Notes: generated from the letters alone by a model not told the origin. 5,321 nucleotides of DNA from Pseudomonadota bacterium (GCA_023452965.1 JAEXUU010000132.1:1-5321); one strand, 5' to 3'. Shown: positions 1-4,699, counted from the stretch's first letter. Numbers and translations: made by a program.

Positions 1-69
1 GAACTGGTCATGGCGGGCTCGCGGACGCGAAAGGGCGATCGGGGCCGATCAGCCCCGTGGTTTCGCCGG
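1..69. other. Window edge, no supported gene; small hairpin at 40-57
   Basis: Nothing here can be assigned firmly. CGGGGC at 40-45 and GCCCCG at 52-57 form a 6-bp stem with a 6-nt loop. GATCGG at 37-42 and CCGATC at 45-50 form a competing palindrome. Neither is followed by a convincing T-run, so a terminator role is weak. On the minus strand an ATG at 11..9 begins a frame (Met-Thr-Ser) that leaves the window at once. It could be the start of a next minus-strand gene, but it has no clear Shine-Dalgarno and too little sequence to judge. Confidence 0.3.
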
Positions 70-104
70 AAAAAGAAAGGAGGCCAGGCACGACGTGCCT
101 GGCC
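70..104 (-). terminator. Rho-independent terminator of the ABC importer operon
   Basis: Read on the minus strand, GGCCAGGCAC (104..95) and GTGCCTGGCC (91..82) form a perfect 10-bp GC-rich stem with a 3-nt loop. It is followed by a T-rich stretch, TCCTTTCTTTTTCC (81..68). The stem begins 16 nt after the stop codon of the binding-protein gene, so it most likely ends the four-gene transcript. The other strand has no T-run after the stem, so termination should be one-directional. Confidence 0.88.
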
Positions 105-120
105 GAAGAAGGAAAGCTGC

Positions 121-903
121 TCAGAGGGTCGGCAGCGGATCCATCGGCATGTCCAGATACTTCTTGTGCAGCCGGTCGAGCTCGCCGTTCAGGCTGTTGA
201 AGAAGATGAAGCCGTCAAGCCAGCGCACCAGATTGTGCTGGTCCATCTGCACGCCCATATGGGCCGGGCTGCGGCGGATGGTGAACTTGCGCTCGAACTC
301 CTTGTTCGGGTTCTGCTTGGCGAGCGCCTGGGCGACGATCGAGTTGGTGGCGAGCAGATCGGCCTGGCCGGTGATGTAGGCGGCCGCGGCAGTGGCGTCG
401 TCCTCGGTGCGCATCACGTTCGCCTTCGGGGCGGCTTCGGTGATGGCGAGTTCCTGCGTCGTGCCCTTGGCGGCAGCGATGCGGGCCGAGCCGAGCGTCG
501 CTGCGCTGTTCACGGTCGAGGACTTCGGCCCGTAGACCGCGAGGAAGGTGTTGGCATAGGGCGCCGTGAACTGGATCTGGCGCGCGCGCTCGGGCGACAG
601 GCCCATCACCGAGATGACGATGTCGACCTTGTCGGTGAGCAGGAACGGAATGCGGTTGGCACCGGTGATCTGCTGCATTTCGAGCTTCACGCCGAGGCCC
701 TTGGCGACCATCTCGGCGAACTCGATGTCGAAGCCGATCGGCTTGCGGCTGGCGTCCTGCGAGCCGAAGGGCGGCGCGTCGAGCGGCACGCCGATGCGGA
801 CCACGCCCTTGGACAGGATGTCCTGGAGCTTGTCGGCGCGGGCTTCGGCAGCACCGAAGGCGGCGATGGCCATGGCCGCCAGACCTGCAAACAGCTTACG
901 CAT
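121..903 (-). CDS. Periplasmic substrate-binding protein of a polar amino acid-type ABC importer
   Basis: The 260-aa product is the ligand-capturing subunit that delivers its ligand to the two permeases encoded upstream. Residues 1-23 are a Sec signal peptide (Arg2-Lys3, an Ala-rich hydrophobic core, likely cleavage after Ala-Arg-Ala, 23/24). The rest is a family 3 binding-protein domain (SBP_bac_3): VRIGVPLDAPPF near 35-46, PIGFDIEFA near 55-63, the SPERARQIQF segment at 103-112 and GTTQE at 147-151. By eye against HisJ and GlnH, Arg106 and Thr149 match the residues that hold the ligand carboxylate. The position of the conserved Asp that holds the alpha-amino group is Asn187 (D-x4-N, 182-187). 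Length is normal for the family. The ATG is fixed by a Shine-Dalgarno at 918..911. The gene is last in the operon, 40 nt after the ATPase gene and just before a terminator. The family is sure; the ligand is unknown and may not be a standard alpha-amino acid. Confidence 0.93.
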   Translation of the reverse strand: MRKLFAGLAAMAIAAFGAAEARADKLQDILSKGVVRIGVPLDAPPFGSQDASRKPIGFDIEFAEMVAKGLGVKLEMQQITGANRIPFLLTDKVDIVISVMGLSPERARQIQFTAPYANTFLAVYGPKSSTVNSAATLGSARIAAAKGTTQELAITEAAPKANVMRTEDDATAAAAYITGQADLLATNSIVAQALAKQNPNKEFERKFTIRRSPAHMGVQMDQHNLVRWLDGFIFFNSLNGELDRLHKKYLDMPMDPLPTL

Positions 904-910
904 GTGTCTT

Positions 911-918
911 CTCCCCTC
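911..918 (-). promoter_or_regulatory. Strong ribosome binding site of the binding-protein gene
   Basis: On the minus strand GAGGGGAG lies 7 nt before the ATG at 903. This is the best Shine-Dalgarno in the importer operon; the permease and ATPase genes have weak or no such site. It fits the usual need for far more binding protein than membrane subunits. Confidence 0.75.
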
Positions 919-943
919 GTTGACCGGAACTGGTTTCTTCGCC

Positions 944-1675
944 TCAGTGCAGCACGGCGCTGAGGAAGGTCTTGAGCTCGGGCGTCTGCGGCTCGGCGAG
1001 CACCGCCGCGGCCTGGCCTTCTTCGTGGATCCGGCCCTCGTGCATGAACACGACGCGCGAGCCGAACCGGCGGGCGAACCCCATCTCGTGGGCGACGAGG
1101 ATCATGGTCATCCCCTCCTGCGCCACGGATTCCAGCACCTTCAGCACCTCGCCCGTCAGTTCCGGGTCGAGCGCCGAGGTCACCTCGTCGAACAGCATCA
1201 GCTTGGGCTGCATGGCGAGCGAGCGGGCGATGGCGACGCGCTGCTGCTGGCCGCCGGAAAGCTGCGACGGGAAAGCGTCGAGCTTGCCCTCGAGGCCGAC
1301 GCGGCGCAGCACGTCGCGGGCGATCTCGCGGGCCTGCTCCGGGGCCTGCTTCTTCACCACCCGCGGCGCGAGCGTGATGTTGTCGCAGACCGAGAGATGC
1401 GGGAACAGGTTGAAGCTCTGGAAGACGATGCCGACCTGCTGGCGCAGCTTGCGCAGATCGGTCGCCGGGTCGTTCACCTGGACGCCGTCGACACGGATCG
1501 TGCCGGCCTGGATCACCTCCAGCCCGTTGACGCAGCGCAGCAGGGTGCTTTTGCCGGACCCTGAGCGGCCGATCACGGCGACGACCTCGCCTTTGGCGAC
1601 ATCGAGCGAGACGCCCTTCAGCACCTGGACGGCGCCGTAGCTCTTGCTGATCTCCCGGATTTCAACGAGCGACAT
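944..1675 (-). CDS. ATP-binding subunit of the polar amino acid-type ABC importer
   Basis: The 243-aa product is the cytoplasmic ATPase that dimerises and powers the two permeases; it belongs to the GlnQ/HisP group. All nucleotide-binding motifs are present and intact: Walker A GRSGSGKST at 36-44, Q-loop Gln86, the ABC signature LSGGQQQR at 139-146, Walker B ending in Asp163-Glu164, D-loop SALD at 167-170 and switch His196. Length is typical, with no extra regulatory domain at the C-terminus. The ATG lies 14 bp inside the end of the preceding permease gene in a different frame, so translation is probably coupled. A short GGAAG (1684..1680) is the only Shine-Dalgarno-like sequence, and it lies in a small hairpin described separately. 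Function is very sure; substrate specificity cannot be read from this subunit. Confidence 0.96.
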   Translation of the reverse strand: MSLVEIREISKSYGAVQVLKGVSLDVAKGEVVAVIGRSGSGKSTLLRCVNGLEVIQAGTIRVDGVQVNDPATDLRKLRQQVGIVFQSFNLFPHLSVCDNITLAPRVVKKQAPEQAREIARDVLRRVGLEGKLDAFPSQLSGGQQQRVAIARSLAMQPKLMLFDEVTSALDPELTGEVLKVLESVAQEGMTMILVAHEMGFARRFGSRVVFMHEGRIHEEGQAAAVLAEPQTPELKTFLSAVLH

Positions 1676-2312
1676 CGAGCTTCCGCTCGAGCGAGCGGCT
1701 CCATTGGGTCAGAGGGAAACACATCAGGAAATAGATGCAGGCGACGGTGATGTAGACCGCGAAGGGCTTGTAGGTGCCCGCCGCCGTCAGCTGGCCCTCG
1801 CGGGTCAGCTCGACGAGCCCGATCACGGCCGCGAGCGAGGTGTTCTTGATCAGCTGGACCAGGAAGCCCACGGTCGGCGGGATCGCGACCCGCACCGATT
1901 GCGGAATGATGACGTAGCGCAGCTGCTCCGCCATGGAGAGGCCGAGCGAGGCGCCGGCCTCCCATTGCGTCTTGGCGATCGAGACCAGCGCGCCGCGCCA
2001 GATCTCGCCGAGGAAGGCGCTGCCATAGACCGAGAAGCCGACGGCCGCGGCCAGCCAGGGGTTGACCGAGATTCCGATCAGCGGCAGCCCGAAGAAGATC
2101 AGGAACAGCCAGACCAGCAGCGGCGTGCCCTGGACGATGTGGGTATAGCCGGCGGCGATCCAGCGCACCGGCGCGAACGGCAGGATGCGCGCGATCGCGA
2201 TCGCCAGGCCGAGGACGGAGGCGCCGGCGAAGGCCGTGACGGTCAGCAGCAGCGTCCAGCGCGCCGCGCCGACGAGGTACATCACATCGATGAAGCCGAA
2301 TTCTCTGATCAT
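1662..2312 (-). CDS. ABC importer permease subunit, second in operon (polar amino acid type)
   Basis: The 216-aa product is an inner-membrane protein of the HisM/HisQ/GlnP permease group. About five hydrophobic segments are visible, near residues 19-42, 55-78, 86-108, 146-168 and 184-203. GTPLLVWLFLIFFGLP at 62-77 is typical of the second helix region. The cytoplasmic EAA loop that docks on the ATPase is at 118-137 (Glu118-Ala-Gly, Gly124, Ile136-Pro137). It should form a heterodimer with the permease encoded just upstream. Its ATG overlaps the stop of that gene by 4 nt (ATGA, 2309-2312), and no Shine-Dalgarno is visible, so translation very likely depends on coupling. Its own 3' end overlaps the ATPase start by 14 bp. 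Length is normal for the family. Confidence 0.94.
   Translation of the reverse strand: MIREFGFIDVMYLVGAARWTLLLTVTAFAGASVLGLAIAIARILPFAPVRWIAAGYTHIVQGTPLLVWLFLIFFGLPLIGISVNPWLAAAVGFSVYGSAFLGEIWRGALVSIAKTQWEAGASLGLSMAEQLRYVIIPQSVRVAIPPTVGFLVQLIKNTSLAAVIGLVELTREGQLTAAGTYKPFAVYITVACIYFLMCFPLTQWSRSLERKLDVAR
1675..1690 (-). promoter_or_regulatory. Hairpin holding the ATPase Shine-Dalgarno in its loop
   Basis: On the minus strand TCGAGC (1690..1685), GGAA (1684..1681) and GCTCGA (1680..1675) form a perfect 6-bp stem with a GNRA-type tetraloop. The loop is the only Shine-Dalgarno-like sequence before the ATPase ATG, and the last stem base is the A of that ATG. Because this lies inside the end of the permease gene, ribosomes finishing the permease would melt it. 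A coupling role is inference; the pairing could be chance in GC-rich sequence. Confidence 0.35.
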
Positions 2313-2971
2313 CGCTGCACGAAAGCCAGGCGGTAGATCACCGCGAAGAGGCCCCGGAAGGCGAAGGCGAGCGAGAGATAGAGCACGCCGATGACGGTAT
2401 AGACCTCGAAATCACGGAAGGTGCGCGACTGCACGATCGAAGCGGCATGGAACAGGTCCTGCACCGAGATCTGCGAGACGACGCTGGTCGCCAGCATCAT
2501 CAGTACGAACTGGCTGGCGAGCGCCGGGAACATCGCCTTCAGCGCCGGGAAGACCACGATGTAGCGGAAGACCTGCAGGCCGGAGAGCCCGAGCGAGTGG
2601 CCGGCTTCGATCTGCGCCTTCGGCACCGCCTCCAGGCCGGCGCGCACGATCTCGGTGGTGTAGGCGCCGAGATTGATCACCAGCGCGATCATCGCCGCCG
2701 TCAGCCCGTCGAGCCGCAGGCCGAGGCTCGGCAGACCGAAGAAGATCAGGAAGAGCTGGACCAGGAGCGGGGTGTTGCGGATCACCTCGACATAGGCGCC
2801 GACGAGGCGGCGCAGCCAGCCCGGACCGAAGACGCGCGCCGCGGCGCAGAGGACGCCGATCGCCAGGCCGCCGCTCATGGCGACCCCGGAGAGCAGCAGC
2901 GTGATCCAGACGCCTTCGAGGATCGCCTCCCAGGCGGCGAAGACGTCGCGGAACTGAAGACCGTACTTCAT
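2309..2971 (-). CDS. ABC importer permease subunit, first in operon (polar amino acid type)
   Basis: The 220-aa product is an inner-membrane permease of the same family as its neighbour and its likely heterodimer partner. Hydrophobic segments are seen near residues 20-46, 56-80, 88-110, 147-168 and 188-213. EVIRNTPLLVQLFLIFFGLP at 62-81 is a family hallmark. The EAA loop is at 122-142 (Glu122-Ala-Gly, Gly128, Pro142). The ATG at 2971 is the only start available: reading back in frame there is no ATG, GTG or TTG before a stop at 3049..3047. No Shine-Dalgarno precedes it. A possible 24-codon leader ORF with a good Shine-Dalgarno ends 4 nt upstream and could supply ribosomes. The gene ends in an ATGA overlap with the next permease gene. 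Family and role are sure; the substrate is not. Confidence 0.94.
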   Translation of the reverse strand: MKYGLQFRDVFAAWEAILEGVWITLLLSGVAMSGGLAIGVLCAAARVFGPGWLRRLVGAYVEVIRNTPLLVQLFLIFFGLPSLGLRLDGLTAAMIALVINLGAYTTEIVRAGLEAVPKAQIEAGHSLGLSGLQVFRYIVVFPALKAMFPALASQFVLMMLATSVVSQISVQDLFHAASIVQSRTFRDFEVYTVIGVLYLSLAFAFRGLFAVIYRLAFVQR

Positions 2972-2975
2972 CGCG

Positions 2976-3050
2976 TCAGGCCCACCGGGCCCGCGGACCG
3001 GCGGTCCGGTGCCGAAGGACTGCCCACGCTTGCTGCGGCAATGGCGTCAT
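2976..3050 (-). CDS. Possible 24-aa leader peptide of the importer operon
   Basis: On the minus strand an ATG at 3050 opens a 24-codon frame ending in TGA at 2978..2976, 4 nt before the first permease ATG and in a different frame. GAGGGAGAG (3061..3053) precedes it; its GAGG core lies 7 nt from the ATG, a better site than any at the permease. The peptide begins MTPLPQQAW and ends PRARWA. It has four Arg residues (13, 15, 20, 22), all encoded by CGG, one His (14) and Trp at 9 and 23. The predicted promoter would start the transcript about 15 nt before this ATG. It may couple translation to the permease or act as a sensing leader. It may also be a chance frame, since codon composition in so short a stretch proves nothing. 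Confidence 0.35.
   Translation of the reverse strand: MTPLPQQAWAVLRHRTAGPRARWA
2979..2991 (-). promoter_or_regulatory. Hairpin directly before the first permease start
   Basis: On the minus strand GGCCC (2991..2987) and GGGCC (2983..2979) pair around a GGT loop, a very stable 5-bp stem. It lies 7 nt before the permease ATG, where a ribosome would bind, and overlaps the end of the possible leader ORF. It has no T-run, so it does not look like a terminator. CACCGG at 2983-2988 can instead pair with CCGGTG at 3006-3011, giving a competing structure. Function is inferred. Confidence 0.35.
2994..3008. promoter_or_regulatory. 15-bp palindrome with 7-1-7 layout, candidate operator or RNA stem
   Basis: CGGACCG (2994-3000), one G, then CGGTCCG (3002-3008) is a perfect inverted repeat. 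The 7-1-7 geometry matches the operator of E. coli IclR, and the neighbouring gene is an IclR-family regulator. It lies in the importer's 5' leader, 23 bp before the first permease, so bound protein would act as a roadblock. The sequence is wholly GC-rich, and overlapping self-complementary stretches are common here, so chance or an RNA-level role is quite possible. Confidence 0.3.
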
Positions 3051-3072
3051 TTCTCTCCCTCTTTACGGGGAG

Positions 3073-3100
3073 GCTAGATTGGCTTCTTATTTGATGTCAA
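3073..3100 (-). promoter_or_regulatory. Candidate sigma-70-type promoter of the importer operon
   Basis: On the minus strand a perfect TTGACA -35 box lies at 3100..3095. After a 16-nt spacer, TCTAGC (3078..3073) is a poor but possible -10 box. Transcription would start near 3066, about 95 nt before the first permease ATG and about 15 nt before the possible leader ORF. The -35 box is persuasive, also because this is the only AT-rich patch around; the -10 assignment is uncertain. Confidence 0.45.
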
Positions 3101-3102
3101 GC

Positions 3103-3114
3103 TTCATATATGAA
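3103..3114. promoter_or_regulatory. Perfect 12-bp palindrome, likely operator for the IclR-family regulator
   Basis: TTCATATATGAA is a perfect palindrome in the divergent control region. Its centre is about 42 bp upstream of the predicted importer start site, touching the -35 box, and 12-23 bp before the regulator's own ATG. One protein bound here could activate or block the importer and repress its own gene, the usual arrangement for a divergent IclR-family regulator. TTGATGTCAA at 3091-3100 is a second, imperfect dyad beside it. TATATG at 3107-3112 inside the palindrome could also be the regulator's -10 box. Binding is inferred. Confidence 0.5.
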
Positions 3115-3125
3115 ACCAGACCGGT

Positions 3126-3920
3126 ATGGGCGTCATGAGCGATCCCGTCGAAGCCGAAACTGACGACAAGGCCTCCTACGCCGCGCCGGCGCTGGAAAAG
3201 GGCCTCGATATCCTCGAGCTCCTGGCCGAGGTCGGCGAGCCGCTCTCGACGCGCACGATCGCCGAGCGGCTGCGGCGCTCGAAGAGCGAGATCTTCCGGA
3301 TGGTCTTCGTGCTGCAGCAGCGCGGCTATCTCGAACGCGAGGCAGGAACCGACCGGCTCGGCCTGTCGCGCCGCCTGTTCGACCTCGGGATCAGGACGCC
3401 GGGCGGCAAGCAGCTGACCTCCGCCGTGCTGCCGCTGATGGAGCGCTTCAGCGAGGAAAGCGGACAGGCTGCCCATCTCGTCGTCCTCAGCCGGGCGCAG
3501 ACCGTGGTGCTGGCGACGACGGCCGGCCATCTCGATGCCAGCGTCATCGTCCGGCCGGGCTATGGCAGGCCGGCGCTGGAAGCCAATTCCGGCCTGCTCA
3601 TCCTCGCCTTCCAGTCGGAGGCGCGGCGACGCGCGCTGATGCGCGAGGCGGAGCCGGAGTTCCGCAAGCGGCTCGACCTGCCGGAGACCGAGGCGGTCTT
3701 CGCCGAAATCCGCGAGCTCGGCCACCGCATCGCGCCGAGCCGCGACATCCTCGCCGTCACCGACATCGCCTGCCCGGTGGTCGGCCTATCCGGCTATGCC
3801 GAGGCGGCGATCCTGGTCCCGTGCCTGCAACGCCACGGCGTCGACACCGACGTGGGAGCAATCCTGCTGACGCTCAAGGCCTGCGCGGCCGAAGCCGGGC
3901 TGCGCCTGCCCCTCGGTTGA
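3126..3920 (+). CDS. IclR-family transcriptional regulator
   Basis: The 264-aa cytoplasmic DNA-binding protein has an N-terminal winged helix-turn-helix (about 21-82). The helix-turn-helix runs over residues 40-69, starting LSTRTIAERLRRSKSEIFRM. The C-terminal IclR effector-binding domain spans about 95-262, including DIACPVVG at 213-220. Length is typical. In the effector domain the usual basic residue after the Ser-Gly pair (SGK/SGR) is missing; here it reads NSGLLILAF (154-162), which may reflect a different ligand pocket. The start must lie after an in-frame TGA at 3111-3113. ATG 3126 and ATG 3135 are both possible, and neither has a good Shine-Dalgarno, so the mRNA may be leaderless or nearly so. 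Divergent placement next to the importer suggests it controls that operon and itself. Whether it activates or represses, and its effector, cannot be read here. Confidence 0.92.
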   Translation: MGVMSDPVEAETDDKASYAAPALEKGLDILELLAEVGEPLSTRTIAERLRRSKSEIFRMVFVLQQRGYLEREAGTDRLGLSRRLFDLGIRTPGGKQLTSAVLPLMERFSEESGQAAHLVVLSRAQTVVLATTAGHLDASVIVRPGYGRPALEANSGLLILAFQSEARRRALMREAEPEFRKRLDLPETEAVFAEIRELGHRIAPSRDILAVTDIACPVVGLSGYAEAAILVPCLQRHGVDTDVGAILLTLKACAAEAGLRLPLG

Positions 3921-4041
3921 GCCGAAAGCGAGAAAACCGCCGGCATTTGCCTCAGGGATACCCTGCCAACGCCACAAGCTCTCCAAGATTGCTCGCGATT
4001 TTCCCCCTGACCGCAACAAACGGCACGGAGGAGGACCGTCA
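3921..4041 (+). other. Intergenic region with strong ribosome binding site at 4027-4034
   Basis: This 121-bp gap separates the regulator from the next gene. CAGGG (3953-3957) and CCCTG (3961-3965) form a 5-bp stem with an ATA loop, without a T-run, so it is at best a weak terminator. GGAGGAGG at 4027-4034 is a full Shine-Dalgarno 7 nt before the ATG at 4042. I could not find a convincing promoter, though the gap suggests the next gene is transcribed separately. Confidence 0.6.
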
Positions 4042-4251
4042 ATGGCCGAGACCGCGACGAACACGCAGGCACCCGTGATGACCGATCCCGAGTGGATCGC
4101 TCTCGAGAGCATCAACGAAGAAACCCGCCGCTTCATCTTCGGCGAAGCGATGTTGCGCCTGCTTCAGGGACGCGGCCTGGCTGAGCCCGGAGACGAGCGC
4201 TGGAACGTGACGCAGGAAGGCCAGCAGGCTCTCCAGGCCCATAGCAACTGA
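4042..4251 (+). CDS. Small protein of unknown function (69 aa)
   Basis: I do not recognise this 69-aa protein. It is supported by a perfect Shine-Dalgarno (GGAGGAGG, 7 nt before the ATG), its codon use and its place between two genes on the same strand. It is soluble and acidic, with no signal peptide or membrane segment. Residues 1-15 look disordered. Residues 16-48 look helical (EWIALESINEETRRF, then GEAMLRLLQGRGL). Residues 44-64 run GRGLAEPGDERWNVTQEGQQA, which resembles the wing and last helix of a winged-helix domain (Gly-Leu, Trp, Val-Thr, Glu-Gly, Ala-Leu). Alone it is too short to be a full regulator, so a small protein-protein or nucleic acid-binding role is only a guess. Confidence 0.75.
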   Translation: MAETATNTQAPVMTDPEWIALESINEETRRFIFGEAMLRLLQGRGLAEPGDERWNVTQEGQQALQAHSN

Positions 4252-4369
4252 TCAGCCGGCCGGCGCCGTGCACTCCGGCCCGCTGGAACTGCCCGGCGGG
4301 TTGCAACTGCGCGCGGCGATGCGCATCTCTGAGGCAGCGACAGCCCAAAGGCACGAGCCGGAGCCGCCG
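4252..4369 (+). other. Intergenic gap, GC-rich palindrome at 4255-4264, ribosome binding site at 4360-4363
   Basis: The 118-bp gap begins with GCCGGCCGGC, a perfect 10-bp palindrome 3 bp after the preceding stop codon. It has no T-run, so I do not call it a terminator. GGAG at 4360-4363 is 6 nt before the ATG at 4370 and serves the next gene. No promoter could be made out. Confidence 0.45.
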
Positions 4370-4699
4370 ATGATGAAACGCCCCGTCACCATCACAGTTT
4401 CCCACACGCTCGGGCGTGAGGCCGCCCGGGCGCGCCTGCAGGGCGGCGTCGACAAGGTCCGTGACAAGCTCGGCACGCTGCACATGCAGCTCACGCAGGA
4501 GGACTGGCAGGGCGATACGCTGCATTTCGGGGTCGCCGCCCTCGGCCAGACTGTGAACGGCAAGCTCGATATCGAGGACAGCCTCGTCCGCGTCGAGGTG
4601 ATGCTGCCCTGGATGCTCGCCGTCTTCGCCGAGAAGCTGCGTCTCGGTGTCGAGAAGCAGGGCCAGATCCTGCTGGAGCACAAGCCGGCGAAGGCCTGA
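4370..4699 (+). CDS. Polyhydroxyalkanoic acid system family protein (PHA_gran_rgn)
   Basis: The 109-aa protein matches, by recognition, the small family annotated as putative polyhydroxyalkanoic acid system or granule-region protein (Pfam PHA_gran_rgn). Typical marks are the N-terminal VSHTLGREAARARL segment (10-23), GQTVNGKLDIEDSLVRVEV (59-77), LPWMLAVFAEKL (79-90) and a closing helix with VEKQGQILL (94-102). It is soluble, with no signal peptide. Members occur in proteobacteria, often near polyhydroxyalkanoate genes, but the biochemical role is unsettled and no such genes are in this window. The frame is open back to a GTG at 4268. I chose ATG 4370 because GGAG lies 6 nt upstream and family similarity starts right after it; ATG 4373 is equally possible. 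The gene converges on xerD with 11 bp between the stops. Confidence 0.82.
   Translation: MMKRPVTITVSHTLGREAARARLQGGVDKVRDKLGTLHMQLTQEDWQGDTLHFGVAALGQTVNGKLDIEDSLVRVEVMLPWMLAVFAEKLRLGVEKQGQILLEHKPAKA

Noticed and set aside
10..963. Long plus-strand open frame (317 codons) opposite the binding-protein gene
   Set aside because: It is a low-complexity Arg/Gly/Asp/His-rich translation antisense to a clear family gene and runs through that operon's terminator. Long antisense frames are expected in GC-rich coding DNA.
566..1564. Plus-strand open frame of 332 codons across the binding-protein and ATPase genes
   Set aside because: It is antisense to two well-supported genes, crosses their boundary, and shows no recognisable motif.
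1644..2336. Plus-strand open frame opposite the second permease
   Set aside because: The translation is dominated by Asp, Arg, Gln and Glu, typical of the reverse complement of a hydrophobic membrane protein; no motif is seen.
2447..3094. Plus-strand open frame opposite the first permease
   Set aside because: It is the same kind of charged antisense shadow and also crosses the divergent promoter region.
3110..3163. 17-codon plus-strand ORF starting at ATG 3110, before the regulator
   Set aside because: It has no ribosome binding site, lies within the palindrome, and overlaps the regulator's coding start.
3087..3725. Minus-strand open frame opposite the IclR-family gene
   Set aside because: It is antisense to a clear regulator with a charged, repetitive composition and overlaps the control region.
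3953..3965. Terminator after the IclR-family gene
   Set aside because: The stem is only 5 bp with a 3-nt loop and no T-run follows.
4268..4369. N-terminal extension of the granule-family protein from a GTG at 4268
   Set aside because: The added 34 residues show no family likeness, and GGAG is correctly spaced for ATG 4370.
4133..4681. Minus-strand open frame opposite the 69-aa and granule-family genes
   Set aside because: The plus-strand genes have good ribosome sites and, for one, a recognised family; the minus frame has neither.
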